From NCBI GenBank assembly GCA_963815965.1, contig CAWFIT010000001.1, positions 496,001 to 560,000 on the forward strand: a DNA stretch of 64,000 bases, written 5' to 3'. A model generated the notes under the pieces. It did no database searches. It was not told the DNA's origin and worked only from the letters and a program-made list of their open reading frames with translations. Shown one piece after another: positions 32,372 through 42,252 of this stretch. Numbering within the stretch: position 1 is the stretch's first letter; each line of letters begins with the position of its first letter. Origin of the DNA: DASVFB01 sp963815965 (GTDB taxonomy: Bacteria; Actinomycetota; Thermoleophilia; Gaiellales; Gaiellaceae). Both the position numbers and the translations under genes were made by a program.

Positions 32372-33049
32372 GTGAGCGTGGAACTTGGGCGAGGCGAGGC
32401 TGTTGCCGCCATCGCCGACGCGATCGATGCCGTTTCCTGCTCGCACCCGGTGCGAGTGGCGATCGACGGGTGTGCCGCCGCAGGTAAGACCACGCTTGCC
32501 GACGAGCTGGCGGTTGCGCTTCGTGGCCGTGGACGAGATGTGATCCGTGCGTCGATCGAGGGGTTCCTGCGGCCGCGGATGGAGCGCTACCGGCAGGGGC
32601 CAGAGTCGTCGCGGGGTTGTTACGAGGACTCGTTCGACTACGAGCGACTTCTGGTCGAACTGGTCCGTCCGCTCGGAGAGGCCGGCAGCCGGCTCTACCG
32701 TACGCGGATCTACGACCGCCGCACCGACCTGCTCGTCCCCTCCGAGCAGGTCGAGGCAAGCGCCGATGCGATCCTCCTCTTCGATGGGGTGTTTCTGCTG
32801 CGGCCCGAGCTGATCGACGCGTGGGAGTTCCGCGTCTTCCTCACCGTCGCCTCCCAAGAGGTCATCCGCCGCGCGCGCAGCCGCGACGCTGAGTTGTACG
32901 GATCACCTGATCAGGCTGAGCATCGGTTCCGCGCCCGGTACCTGCCCGCCCAGCGGCACTACCGTCGCGCAGTCCGGCCGGGCGAACTCGCCGACGTCGT
33001 ACTCGAGAACGACGACCCGTCCCGGCCGGGCGTACTCGTGCGGAGCTAA
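32372..33049 (+). CDS. Uridine-kinase-like P-loop protein
   Basis: 225 residues of the uridine kinase/phosphoribulokinase-like family. AIDGCAAAGKTTLADEL is Walker A; SFDYERLLVEL, SRLYRTRIYDRRTD and ILLFDGVFLL (Walker B-like, Asp-Gly) match the nucleoside-binding region and the catalytic aspartate. GTG 32372. Acceptor not resolved: uridine, another nucleoside or a sugar. Located 24 bases after the GNAT gene. Confidence 0.83.
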   Translation: MSVELGRGEAVAAIADAIDAVSCSHPVRVAIDGCAAAGKTTLADELAVALRGRGRDVIRASIEGFLRPRMERYRQGPESSRGCYEDSFDYERLLVELVRPLGEAGSRLYRTRIYDRRTDLLVPSEQVEASADAILLFDGVFLLRPELIDAWEFRVFLTVASQEVIRRARSRDAELYGSPDQAEHRFRARYLPAQRHYRRAVRPGELADVVLENDDPSRPGVLVRS

Positions 33050-33110
33050 AGCGGGCGTAGGGAGCGTCGCCTGCGCGAGCGTCCTTACGCGCGAACGACG
33101 GCGTGTTTCT

Positions 33111-34538
33111 CTAGGCGGCTTCGACTGCCGGTTTGCGCACGTCTTCGCGCAGTTGTTCTGGGCGGATGCCGAAGGCTGCGACCAGGACTCCGACGAACGC
33201 GATCCCGGCGGAGACTCGGAGGCCCAGCTGGAATCCGTTCACGAAGTCTTGCGTGTTCGGTTGGGCCGGGTTGTACTGCGTGGCCACGATGGCGCCCGTC
33301 ACGGCCACACCCACCGCACCGCCGATTTGGCGCATCGAGTTGATCACCGCCGAGCCGACGCCGGCCTTGTCGATCGGAACGGCGTGCATTGCCGCGGACG
33401 TCGTAGGCGCCATCGCGAGGCCCATCCCCAGGCCACCGGTGAGCAAGGCCGGCAAGAGCGTCCAGAAGGTGGAGCTCTCGTCCTGAATCGAAAACAGCGC
33501 GAGCGACGCGGTCACGAGCGCGACGCCGGGAACGATCATCGCGCGCGGGCCGAGCTTGTCCGAGAGCCTGCCCGCGTTCGGCGCGACGAGGATGATCAGC
33601 ACCGTCATGGGCAGGAAGGTCGCGCCCGCCTGAATCGGGGAGAAGCCGAGGACGTTCTGCACAAACAGCGAGACGAAGAAGAACGTCCCGAACATCGCAA
33701 GCCCGATCAGCAACATCACGGTGTTTGCGCTCGCGAACGAGGCGTTGCGGAAGAGCGTTAGATCGAGCATCGGCAGGCGCTGGTGCATCTCGAGCAGGAT
33801 GAAAATGACGAAGAAGACAGCGGCGACACCGAACAGCGTAAGGACGAGCGGGTCTCCCCACCCCAGATCGTTCGACTTGATCAGCGCAAACGTGAGCGCG
33901 AAGAGCGCAATCGCCGACGTGGCTAGGCCCGGGAAGTCGAGGCGCTGCTCGGTCGTGTCCCTCGTTTCGTCGATGAAGATGCGCGCGGCGACGAGACCGA
34001 GGATCCCGATCGGGACGTTGATGTAGAAGATCCAGCTCCAGTTGATGTGCTCGGTGATCACTCCGCCGACCAGCGGCCCGATTGCCAGCGCCAAAGCCGA
34101 CACGCCCGCCCAGATCCCGATCGCCATGCCGCGCTGCCGCGCTGGGAACGTCGCGGTGATGATCGACAGCGTCGCGGGGTTCATCAACGCGGCACCGACG
34201 CCCTGCACCACACGCGCGCCGATCAGCATTCCGGCGCCGCTCGCGAACCCGCAGAAGAACGATGACGTGGTGAAGATGACGAGGCCGACCATGAAGATGC
34301 GCCTCCGGCCGAGCATGTCCGCGAGCTTCCCGCCGGTGAGGAGCAGCACGCCGAACGTCAGCGCATAGCCGTTGACGACCCACTCGAGCTCGGAGATCGA
34401 GATTCCCAGGTCTTCGCGGATCGACGGCAGGGCGACGTTCACTACCGTGTTGTCGAGCATGATCATGAACAGGCCGACAGCGACCGCCATCAGCGTCCAC
34501 CACTTGCGGTTCTCGGGAGTGAAGAGGCGCGCGCGCAT
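33111..34538 (-). CDS. MFS exporter, DHA2 (EmrB/QacA) family
   Basis: 475 residues with 14 predicted membrane helices. Signature DNTVVNVALPSI (motif D1 of the 14-TMS drug:H+ antiporters) near residue 30, GGKLADMLGRRRIF (motif A), and RVVQGVGAALMNPATLSII are present. Probably exports a hydrophobic drug or metabolite against protons. ATG 34538 lies 18 bases from the divergent acyl-CoA synthetase start codon, so they may be co-regulated from one region. No adjacent TetR- or MarR-type regulator. Confidence 0.9.
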   Translation of the reverse strand: MRARLFTPENRKWWTLMAVAVGLFMIMLDNTVVNVALPSIREDLGISISELEWVVNGYALTFGVLLLTGGKLADMLGRRRIFMVGLVIFTTSSFFCGFASGAGMLIGARVVQGVGAALMNPATLSIITATFPARQRGMAIGIWAGVSALALAIGPLVGGVITEHINWSWIFYINVPIGILGLVAARIFIDETRDTTEQRLDFPGLATSAIALFALTFALIKSNDLGWGDPLVLTLFGVAAVFFVIFILLEMHQRLPMLDLTLFRNASFASANTVMLLIGLAMFGTFFFVSLFVQNVLGFSPIQAGATFLPMTVLIILVAPNAGRLSDKLGPRAMIVPGVALVTASLALFSIQDESSTFWTLLPALLTGGLGMGLAMAPTTSAAMHAVPIDKAGVGSAVINSMRQIGGAVGVAVTGAIVATQYNPAQPNTQDFVNGFQLGLRVSAGIAFVGVLVAAFGIRPEQLREDVRKPAVEAA

Positions 34539-34556
34539 TCAACCTAGGCTACTGAT

Positions 34557-36434
34557 GTGGACGATGTGAACGACGTCGTCTGGTCACCTAGTGCCGAGCG
34601 CGTCGACCGCGCGAACATCACGCGTCTGCTGCGCCGGCTCGGTTGTGCCGACTACCACGACCTGCATCGGGTCTCGATCGATGAGCCCGAGCGTTTCTGG
34701 CCCGAACTGATCGACGACCTCGGCCTCGAGTTCTCGCAGCCGTGGGAGCGGGTGCTCGACGTCTCCGAAGGCCCGGAGTGGGCGAAGTGGTTCGTCGGGG
34801 CGCGGCTCAACATCGCGGAGAACTGCGTCCACCGCTGGCGGGACCGGCCGGGCGAGGCCGCCGTGTTCCGGGGCGAGGACGGGACACGCAGGGCGCTGAC
34901 GTGGAGCGAGCTATCGCGGGAGGTGACGCAGGTGGCCGAGGCGCTCGTCGAGCTCGGCGTGCGCGAGGGCGACCGGGTAGCGCTCTTCCTGCCGATGAGC
35001 TCGGCGGTCGCGGTCGCGTCGCACGCATGCGCGCACATCGGCGCAGTGCAGGTTCCCGTCTTTTCCGGCTTCGCCGCGCCGGCGATTGCGGCGCGACTCG
35101 AGGACTCCGAGGCGAAGGCCGTCATCTGCGCCGACTGGTCCTACCGTCGCGGCAAGCGCATCGACATGCTGGCGACGCTCGAGCAGGCGAACGACGGAGG
35201 CGCGACCGTGCTCACCTGGGGCCGCGAAAGCGGCTGGCCGGAGCTCGTGACGAAGCAGCCCGGAACGCTCGAGCCACTACAGGTCGACGCGGAGGCGCCG
35301 TACCTGCTCGCCTACACGTCGGGCACGACCGGCCGGCCCAAGGGCGCACTGCACGTCCAGGGTGGCTTCCTCGTTTCGATAGCGCGCGAGGTCGCGTATC
35401 AGGCCGACGTGAACCGTGGCGACCGCGTCTTTTTCTCGACCGACATGGGCTGGATCATGGGTCCATGGACAGTCGTCGGCGCGGGCGCCGTCGGCGCGAC
35501 CGTGATCTACGCGGAGGGCGCACCGGACTGGCCAGACGACCGGCTCTGGGAGACTGTCGAGTCGGAACGCGTGACGATGCTCGGCGTCTCGCCCACGCTG
35601 ATCCGAGCGCTGATCCCGAAGGGTGAGCCGACGCACGACCTCTCGTCGCTGCAGGCGATATGCACGACGGGCGAGCCCTGGAACCGCGATCCGTACCTCT
35701 GGCTGTTCGAGCACGGCGGAGGCGGGCGCGTGCCAATCGTCAACCTCTCCGGCGGCACCGAGGTCGGCGCGTGCTTCCTCTCTACTTGCATCGTCGAGCC
35801 GATCAAGCCGGTCGCGCTGGGCTTCCCCGCGCTCGGCGAAGACATGGACGTCGTCGACGCTCAGGGGCGCTCGCTGCGCGGCGAGGTCGGCGAGCTCGTG
35901 TGCCGGCGACCCTGGCCGGGGATGACCCGCGGCGTGTGGCGCGATCCCGAGCGGTACCTCGAGACGTACTGGCGGCGCTTTCCCGGCGTGTGGACGCACG
36001 GAGACTGGGCTTCGGTCGACGACGACGGCTACTGGTTCCTGCACGGCCGCAGCGACGACACGCTGAACATCGCGGGCAAGCGCATCGGCCCTGCCGAGCT
36101 CGAGTCGGCGGCGATCGGCTCCGGGGTCGTCGCCGAGGCGGCGGCCGTCGGCATCCCGCACGAGGTGAAGGGCGAGACGGCGTGGATCTTCTGCGTCGCG
36201 AAGCCCGGCGCGGAGCTCGACGCCGAGCTCGTCGCGGCTACAGTCGCCGACGAGCTGGGCAAGGCGTTCAGGCCCGAGCGGATCGTCTGGGTCAGCGCAC
36301 TGCCTAAAACACGGAGTGCAAAGATTGTGCGCCGCGCCGTGCGCGCCAAAGCGATCGGCGAGGATCCAGGCGATCTCTCGTCGCTCGAGAATCCCGAGTC
36401 ACTGGAGGAGATCGAAAGCCTTGCCAGAGCTTGA
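34557..36434 (+). CDS. AMP-binding acyl/acetyl-CoA synthetase family protein
   Basis: 625-residue adenylate-forming enzyme. It shows the acs-like N-terminal FWPELIDDLGLEFSQPWERVLD, AMP-binding YTSGTTGRPKGA, GGTE and a C-terminal KTRSAKIVRR with Lys that is acetylatable in Acs. GDWASVDDDGYW is the A8/A10 region. It activates a carboxylate with ATP and CoA; alternatives to acetate include propionate, methylmalonate-type or medium-chain acids. A GTG at 34557 gives the full N-terminus. An SDR gene overlaps its end. Confidence 0.86.
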   Translation: MDDVNDVVWSPSAERVDRANITRLLRRLGCADYHDLHRVSIDEPERFWPELIDDLGLEFSQPWERVLDVSEGPEWAKWFVGARLNIAENCVHRWRDRPGEAAVFRGEDGTRRALTWSELSREVTQVAEALVELGVREGDRVALFLPMSSAVAVASHACAHIGAVQVPVFSGFAAPAIAARLEDSEAKAVICADWSYRRGKRIDMLATLEQANDGGATVLTWGRESGWPELVTKQPGTLEPLQVDAEAPYLLAYTSGTTGRPKGALHVQGGFLVSIAREVAYQADVNRGDRVFFSTDMGWIMGPWTVVGAGAVGATVIYAEGAPDWPDDRLWETVESERVTMLGVSPTLIRALIPKGEPTHDLSSLQAICTTGEPWNRDPYLWLFEHGGGGRVPIVNLSGGTEVGACFLSTCIVEPIKPVALGFPALGEDMDVVDAQGRSLRGEVGELVCRRPWPGMTRGVWRDPERYLETYWRRFPGVWTHGDWASVDDDGYWFLHGRSDDTLNIAGKRIGPAELESAAIGSGVVAEAAAVGIPHEVKGETAWIFCVAKPGAELDAELVAATVADELGKAFRPERIVWVSALPKTRSAKIVRRAVRAKAIGEDPGDLSSLENPESLEEIESLARA

Positions 36435-37179
36435 CGGACAGATTGCACTCGTTACCGGCGGCGGCCGCGGGATCGGCGCCAACATCGCGCGCGAGCTGGC
36501 GAGCGCAGGCGCGCGCGTCGCCGTGGCTGCGCGCACGAGCGATCAGCTCGAAGAACTCGCATTCGCTATCGACGCGCTCCCCGTCGTCGCCGATGTCTCT
36601 CGGCCCGACTCGGTGGACACGCTGGTGCGCGCCGTCGAGAGCGGGCTCGGGCCGATCGACATCCTCTGTGCGAACGCGGGGATCGGAAGCCGCGACGCCT
36701 ACGCGTGGGAGACGGACCCGGACGAATGGTGGCGCGTGTTCGAGGTGAACGTGCTCGGCGTGTACCTCACCTGCCGCGCGGTCATCCCCGGGATGCTCGA
36801 GCGCGGACGCGGGCGCATCGTCATCACCGGAAGCGGAGCGGCGTACCTGCCGACGTCGTCGAACTCTGCGTACTCCGCGTCGAAGGCCGCCGTGTGGCGC
36901 TTCGGGGAGATCCTTGCGAAGCAGCTCGAGGGGCGGATTCCGGTGTTCATCTTCTCGCCGGGGCTCGTTCGGACGCAGATGACGGACTGGGCGCCCGACG
37001 ACGCGCCGTGGACGCCGTCGGAGCTTGCGCCGCGGCTCGTGCGCGTGCTCGCGTCGGGCCGCGCAGACGCGCTCGCGGGGCGGTACCTCCACGCCGAGCA
37101 CGACGACATCGAAGACTTGATCAGCCGCGCCGACCAGATTCGCGAGGACGACCTCAACACGATCAGGCTGCAGCGGTGA
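36421..37179 (+). CDS. Short-chain dehydrogenase/reductase
   Basis: 252 residues. TTG start at 36421 overlaps the synthetase stop by 14 bases, with GGAGGAG upstream at about 36403-36409. NAD(P)-binding LVTGGGRGIGANIA, NAG motif (LCANAGIG) and the catalytic YSASKAAVW are present; a serine of GSGAAYLPTS completes the tetrad. Reduction of a ketone or oxidation of an alcohol, perhaps on the CoA ester made by the coupled synthetase. The C-terminal end RADALAGRYLHAEHDDIEDL is family-like. Confidence 0.9.
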   Translation: MPELDGQIALVTGGGRGIGANIARELASAGARVAVAARTSDQLEELAFAIDALPVVADVSRPDSVDTLVRAVESGLGPIDILCANAGIGSRDAYAWETDPDEWWRVFEVNVLGVYLTCRAVIPGMLERGRGRIVITGSGAAYLPTSSNSAYSASKAAVWRFGEILAKQLEGRIPVFIFSPGLVRTQMTDWAPDDAPWTPSELAPRLVRVLASGRADALAGRYLHAEHDDIEDLISRADQIREDDLNTIRLQR

Positions 37180-37212
37180 GTCTGCTAGTTTTCGCCTGAG
37201 AGGCGAAAACAG

Positions 37213-38935
37213 ATGAGACTCGCGCTCGCGCAGATCAACACGGTCGTCGGCGACCTCGACGGGAACCGCGATCTGATCCATTCCCGCCTCGACGAGGCGC
37301 GAGCGGGTGGCGCGGACCTCGCTCCTCTTCCCGGAGCTCGCCGTCACCGGCTACCCGCCCGAGGACCTGCTTTTGCGCACCGGGTTCGTGCGCGCCGCCG
37401 CCCGCTCCCTCGAGCAGATCGCCACGCAAGCGAGAGACGTCGTCGCGCTCGTCGGCTTCCCCTACTTCGACACCGACCTCTACAACGCGTGCGCCGTGTG
37501 CGCCGACGGCGAGGTGAAGGCCGTTTACCGCAAGCGCTTTCTGCCGAACTACGGCGTCTTCGACGAGGATCGCTACTTCGCACCCGGTCGTGATCTGGTG
37601 CTGCTCGAGATCGGCGAGACGCTCGTCGGCTTGACGATCTGCGAGGACATGTGGCAGCCGGGTCCCCCGGCGACCGATCTCGCGCTCGCCGGCGCCGAGC
37701 TGCTCGTGAACATCAGTGCGTCGCCTTTCCACGTCGGCAAGGAGGTCGAGCGCGAGGAGATGCTTGTGACGCGAGCGCGCGACAACTCGTGCTTCGTCGC
37801 CTTCTGCAACGCCGTCGGTGGCCAGGACGAGTTGATCTTCGATGGACACTCGTGCGTGCTCGACGACGAGGGTGAGGTCGTCGCCCGCGCGGCCGGCTTC
37901 AAGGAGTCGCTGCTTCTCGTCGACGTCGAGCCGACGGGTGTGATCGGCCGGCGGCTACGTGACGTGCGGCGCCGCGCGCTCGCGCGCGAGCGCGAGACTA
38001 CGCCGCCGGTGCAGGTCGTGCGCGTCGGCGACGCGGGCGTCGCCGCGAACGGAGCGCACGTTCGGCCGGCGCTCGTGCCTTTCGAGCCCGAGCTCGAACA
38101 GATGCGGCTCGCCCTAGAGCTCGGCCTCCACGATTACGTGGTGAAGAACGGCTTCAGCGACGTGGTGATCAGCGTCTCCGGCGGCATCGACTCCGCTGTC
38201 ACGGCCGCGCTTGCCGCCGAAGCGCTCGGCAGCAACCGCCTTCATTGCGTGTCGATGCCTTCGCGCTATTCGTCCGAGGGCACGCGGACCGATGCACGGC
38301 GACTCGCCGAGAGCCTCGGCAGCGACTTCCGCGAGATCTCGATCGAGCCGCTGTTCGAGGCGTACATGGGCGCGCTGCGCGAGCAGTTCGCCGGCAAGCC
38401 CGCCGACCTCACCGAGGAGAACCTGCAGGCGCGGATCCGGAGCACGCTGCTAATGGCGCTCTCGAACAAGTTCGGCTGGCTCGTCGTCGCCACGGGTAAC
38501 AAGTCCGAGCTCTCCGTCGGCTACTCGACGCTCTACGGTGACCTGGCGGGAGGTTTCGCGCTGATCAAGGACGTCTTCAAGACCGACGTGTTTCGCCTGG
38601 CGCGACACCTGAACGAGCGGGCCAAGCGTGAGCTGATTCCCGAGTCGATCATCGAGCGGGCGCCGAGTGCGGAGTTGCGGCCCCACCAGCTCGACGAGGA
38701 TTCTCTGCCTCCTTACTCCGAGCTCGACAAGGTCCTCGAGGCATATGTGGAGCTGGACCGCTCGCGGGAGGAGCTTTCGAGCGACGGCTTCGACCCAGAC
38801 CTCGTCGAGCGAGCGGTGGCGTTGATCGATCGCGCGGAGTACAAACGGCGCCAGGCGCCCCCCGGCGTGCGTCTGCGCCCGAAGGCCTTCGGGCGCGATC
38901 GCCGGACGCCGATCACCAACCGCTGGCGCGGCTAG
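37213..38935 (+). CDS. nadE: Glutamine-dependent NAD synthetase (one frameshift)
   Basis: Two-domain NadE: N-terminal carbon-nitrogen hydrolase (glutaminase) with LFPELAVTGYPPEDLL, the catalytic Lys region VYRKRFLPNYG and cysteine in GLTICEDMW; C-terminal ATP pyrophosphatase SGGIDSAVTAALAAE. The first 36 residues (MRLALAQINTVVGDLDGN..) are in one frame, and one extra base near 37320 moves to the frame of LLFPELAV. About 573 residues in all, a normal length. As this is an essential step of NAD synthesis, an assembly indel is the best reading. The TAG is shared with the convergent gene. Confidence 0.9.
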
Positions 38936-39915
38936 ATACCAACGTCCACGGGTGCAGGCGGCGGGCCATGTTCGAGGAGCTCACGCAGGCGCTCGGCCAG
39001 AGTGCGCGGCACGAGCTCTTCGATGGATGCCTCGAGCTCCGCGAGCGTCCACCAGCGGACGTCGTGCACGTGCTCGGCGGCGAGGTCGATCGTCGGAGCG
39101 GGCTCGTGGTCGGCCACACGCACGAGATGGATCCGCTCGCGCTGCCGGTAGATCCGGCCGAACCAGGCGAACGTGTGGTCGCGCGTCCAGATCTCGGGCC
39201 CGAGCTCGAACTCGAATAGCCCCGCCTCCTCGGCGAGCTCGCGTCGGACGGTCTCCTCGAGGCTTTCCCCCTCGTCGGCGCCGCCGCCGGGAGTCGCCCA
39301 CCAGCCTCGGCCACTCCGGTCGCGGAACTGGACGAGCAGCGTTCGGTTACCTCGGTCGAGAACGAGCGCGCGCACCGCGGCGCGGTCGATCGGATCGAGC
39401 CACTCGCGCAGCGCGCTGAACCAGCGCAGGCGCTCCGCGTAGCGAACCGCTGCGTTCGCCGGTGAGGTAGACGGTAGGACGAAAAGACCGACGTCGAGCA
39501 TCGTTGCATCCTGCGGACCGAGGTCGGGCCTGACGCCGAAGACGCCACGGTAGGCCTCCTTGCCGACGAACGCGAGCGCGCGAGGACGCAGCTCGCTCGA
39601 GATCCGCTCGAGACGGTCGGCGGAACCCTCGAAGTCGCCGCGGCGGAGGTCGCCGGAGCCCTTCGTCGTCCGGTACGCCGCGTTTGTCACGCCGATCCCG
39701 AGCTCGAGCAGGTCGAACTGCTCGCGCGGCTCGTACAGGCGTGGAGTGAAGCCGGCGTCTTGGAGCAGTCTCCAGAAGTCGTTGCGCGGATTCGCGAAGT
39801 GGGCGCCTGCAGCAGCCGAGACGCGGCCGGGGTTGATGCCGCAGAACACGACCATGAGGTCGGCCGCGAGCACGTCGGGCACGTCGCTCGGTGTGTCGCC
39901 GGGCCAGTGGCTCAC
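38932..39915 (-). CDS. Mug-type uracil-DNA glycosylase fused to NUDIX hydrolase
   Basis: 327 residues with two domains. Residues 1-170: G/T(U) mismatch DNA glycosylase of the Mug/TDG family, with GINPG (motif 1), NPRNDFW and a C-terminal LPSTSPANA equivalent of the NPSG loop. Residues 175-325: NUDIX fold, with a complete box G-x5-E-x7-RE-x2-EE-x-G (GGGADEGE to RRELAEEAG). The glycosylase removes mispaired bases and the NUDIX domain can clear damaged nucleotides or ADP-ribose. Whether separate genes fused or the two halves co-operate is unknown. Complete, ATG 39915. Confidence 0.86.
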   Translation of the reverse strand: MSHWPGDTPSDVPDVLAADLMVVFCGINPGRVSAAAGAHFANPRNDFWRLLQDAGFTPRLYEPREQFDLLELGIGVTNAAYRTTKGSGDLRRGDFEGSADRLERISSELRPRALAFVGKEAYRGVFGVRPDLGPQDATMLDVGLFVLPSTSPANAAVRYAERLRWFSALREWLDPIDRAAVRALVLDRGNRTLLVQFRDRSGRGWWATPGGGADEGESLEETVRRELAEEAGLFEFELGPEIWTRDHTFAWFGRIYRQRERIHLVRVADHEPAPTIDLAAEHVHDVRWWTLAELEASIEELVPRTLAERLRELLEHGPPPAPVDVGI

Positions 39916-40054
39916 GCGTTCGAGCTGCCGCCGGACTCAGAGGAGTGAGGAAGACTTCTCAATAGGAGATTCCGACCGCCCGGCTATTGTGTCGCCCACG
40001 ACGGACGCGGCGTACGGCGTCAACGACCTGTGCGAAGCCAGAAGGGGACGGCTG

Positions 40055-40642
40055 ATGGCAGATCCGGTCGAGGAGATCATCGGGGACTACCGGGCATTCG
40101 CCGCGCAGCAGCGCGACCGGCTGTCCACGCGCGGCATCGACATCACCCCATACCGACTCAGCCACCTCGCGTACCGGGTCTCCGAATGGGACCAGTACGT
40201 GCACGTTCGGAGCCTCCTCGAACGTCACGCGATCGCAAACCAGGAGAACGTCTGGAACGGCCGCCCGATGTCGATGATCCTGCTGGAGCAGCCGCTCGAC
40301 GTCCTCGGCGGCGCCACCGTCCCGCTTATCGAGCTCATCCCGCCCGTGCACCAGCGCGTCTACCGGATGGGGTTGGAGCACCTCGGCGTCGTGGTTGGGG
40401 ACAGCGTGGACGAGTTCTCGCGCGTGCACCGCCGGGCCCTGACCGGCCAGCAGTTCCAGAGCCCCTACAACGAGCCGTATTACGTCCTGTTCGAGGACTT
40501 CACCCACGTGAAGTTCCACCGGCGCTCGCTGCGTGACGTCTTGGAACTCGAGGGTGCGCGTTTCGATGGCTTCCACCACGTGGAGGATTGGGTTCCCCAG
40601 CGGATCGTCACCGCGACCGGCCCGGACCCGCTGCCGCGATGA
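40055..40642 (+). CDS. YecM-like VOC-fold protein
   Basis: 195 residues resembling E. coli YecM, a vicinal-oxygen-chelate-fold protein. PYRLSHLAYRV, then MILLEQPLDVLGG, GLEHLGVVVGDSVDEF and HVKFHRRSLRDV place a set of histidines and an aspartate/glutamate as a possible metal site. Start ATG 40055 follows AGAAGGGGACG. Function of YecM is not established. Divergent from the Mug-NUDIX gene by about 140 bases. Confidence 0.78.
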   Translation: MADPVEEIIGDYRAFAAQQRDRLSTRGIDITPYRLSHLAYRVSEWDQYVHVRSLLERHAIANQENVWNGRPMSMILLEQPLDVLGGATVPLIELIPPVHQRVYRMGLEHLGVVVGDSVDEFSRVHRRALTGQQFQSPYNEPYYVLFEDFTHVKFHRRSLRDVLELEGARFDGFHHVEDWVPQRIVTATGPDPLPR

Positions 40643-40833
40643 CCGATGCCCTGGCGTCGCCGTCGCGATCCGTCGTTCTCGCGACCCTGCTCGGCTGGAA
40701 AACTTAGGAATACTTCTCAAGACAACCGTGAGCCCTCACCGAACGAGCCGCTGCTAACTCACCGGAGCCCAGAGCGGCTCGCAACGCTGCGCGCGCCGCG
40801 TGCGGGCCCGCCTCGAGCTGGACTAAGAGCGAG
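40643..40833. other. 191-bp intergenic gap
   Basis: No ORF with a credible start on either strand and no clear hairpin. GC-rich GCGCGCGCCGCGTGCGGGCCCGCC tract near 40788-40812 only. It separates two convergent genes; I see no assigned function. Confidence 0.5.
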
Positions 40834-41019
40834 CTACGCGGCTTCGGGCTCGATGCGATCGTCGAGCCGTTCCTCGAAGTAGCGGCGCAAATCCTCTCCG
40901 GACGGACGGAGGGCATAGCGCGGCCGGCGCGGCTCGAGTCGCACGACGCGAACCTGCTCGTCGCGCGAGCCGTAGCAGCGTGCATAGCACTCGGTTTCCG
41001 ACAGTGGACGCATACGCAT
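40834..41019 (-). CDS. 61-residue conserved-looking hypothetical protein
   Basis: ATG 41019 (or the second Met two codons on), TAG at 40834-40836. It contains LSETECYARCYG with two cysteines four apart, a basic middle VVRLEPRRPRYAL and an acidic end DLRRYFEERLDDR. The alternation of Arg and Glu and the steady codon use suggest a real protein that may bind nucleic acid or a partner. Divergent from the aminotransferase-like gene by 69 bases. Confidence 0.55.
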   Translation of the reverse strand: MRMRPLSETECYARCYGSRDEQVRVVRLEPRRPRYALRPSGEDLRRYFEERLDDRIEPEAA

Positions 41020-41088
41020 GCGGCGCACTGTATGAACACGTTCGGACGGAGCGCAGCCTCGCGAGGGCGCTTCGGTAGCGTTCGCCGC

Positions 41089-42252
41089 GTGAGCACGATC
41101 GCTTACGACGTCGAGGCCGTCCGCGCGCGCTTCTCGTCGCTTCGCAGCGGACTGGCGTTCTTCGACGGTCCGGGCGGCACGCAGGTGCCGGACTCGGTGA
41201 TCGAAGCCGTCTCGACGTATTTCCGCGAGTCCAACGCCAATGTCGGCGGCCCCTACGGAACCAGCATCCGCACTGAGGCGCTTATCGAGCAAGCGCATGA
41301 GACCGCGGCGCGATTCCTCGGCTGCGACGACGAGACCATCACGTTCGGCGCCAACATGACGACGCTCAGCTTCGCGCTGACGCGCACTGTGGCCCGGGAG
41401 TTCCGCGCCGGAGACGAGATCGTCGTCACCGGACTCGACCACGACGCGAACGTCTCCCCTTGGCTCGAGCTCGAGCACGATCTCGGCCTCATCGTGCGCT
41501 TCGCCGGACTGAATAAGGACACCACGCTCGACATGGACGACCTCGCGCGCCAACTCGGAGAGCGGACGAAGGTCGTCGCCTTCCCGCTCGCCGCGAACTC
41601 CGTCGGCACCCTCACCGAAGCGCGACGAATCGTCGAACTCGCCCACGAGGCCGGCGCGCTCGCGTGGGCCGACGCCGTGCATTACGCGCCCCACGGACCG
41701 ATCGACGTCGCCGCGCTCGGCGTCGACGTGCTCATCTGCTCGCCGTACAAGTTCTTCGGCCCCCACCTCGGCATCGCCTTCGCACGCCGAGAGCTACTCG
41801 CCTCGTGGCGACCGTACAAGGTGCGGCCGGCGCCGGACCAGCCGCTCGGGCGACGCTTCGAGACGGGGACGCTTCCGCACGAGTTGCTCGCGGGCTTCGT
41901 CGCCGCCGTCGAGTACGTCGAGTCAATCGGCTGGGATGCGATTCGCGCCCACGAGCGTGCGCTCGGCGAGCGCTTCCTCGCGGGACTGCCGGACACGTTC
42001 ACTGTGTACGGGCTGTCCTCGATGGACGGCCGTGTCTCGACGTTCGCATTCACACACGACGACCGGTCGCCGCGCGAGATCGCTACGAGCCTCGGCGACC
42101 AGGGCATCGCGGTCTGGCACGGCGACTACTACGCGCTGGAGGTCATGCGTCGCCTTGGACTCGAAGACGGCGGCGCCGTGCGCGCTGGGTTCGTCCACTA
42201 CAACACCGAAGACGAGGTCGACCGCCTCCTGGAGGCTCTATCCGGCTTCTGA
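41089..42252 (+). CDS. Cysteine-desulfurase-like aminotransferase class V protein
   Basis: 387-residue PLP enzyme. FFDGPGGTQVP, NVGGPYGTSIRTE, then HDANVSPW and ICSPYKFFGPHLG (Lys binding PLP) are the class V signatures of the 'cysteine desulfurase-like' actinobacterial group. The catalytic cysteine of true desulfurases is not obvious, so the substrate may be selenocysteine or another amino acid. GTG 41089 is preferred to the ATG at 41032, which would add a poor N-terminus. A NAD-epimerase gene overlaps its end. Confidence 0.85.
   Translation: MSTIAYDVEAVRARFSSLRSGLAFFDGPGGTQVPDSVIEAVSTYFRESNANVGGPYGTSIRTEALIEQAHETAARFLGCDDETITFGANMTTLSFALTRTVAREFRAGDEIVVTGLDHDANVSPWLELEHDLGLIVRFAGLNKDTTLDMDDLARQLGERTKVVAFPLAANSVGTLTEARRIVELAHEAGALAWADAVHYAPHGPIDVAALGVDVLICSPYKFFGPHLGIAFARRELLASWRPYKVRPAPDQPLGRRFETGTLPHELLAGFVAAVEYVESIGWDAIRAHERALGERFLAGLPDTFTVYGLSSMDGRVSTFAFTHDDRSPREIATSLGDQGIAVWHGDYYALEVMRRLGLEDGGAVRAGFVHYNTEDEVDRLLEALSGF

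Noticed and set aside
40780..40830. CRISPR-like or repeat array in the GC tract
   Set aside because: No direct repeats with spacers, only a simple GC-rich run.
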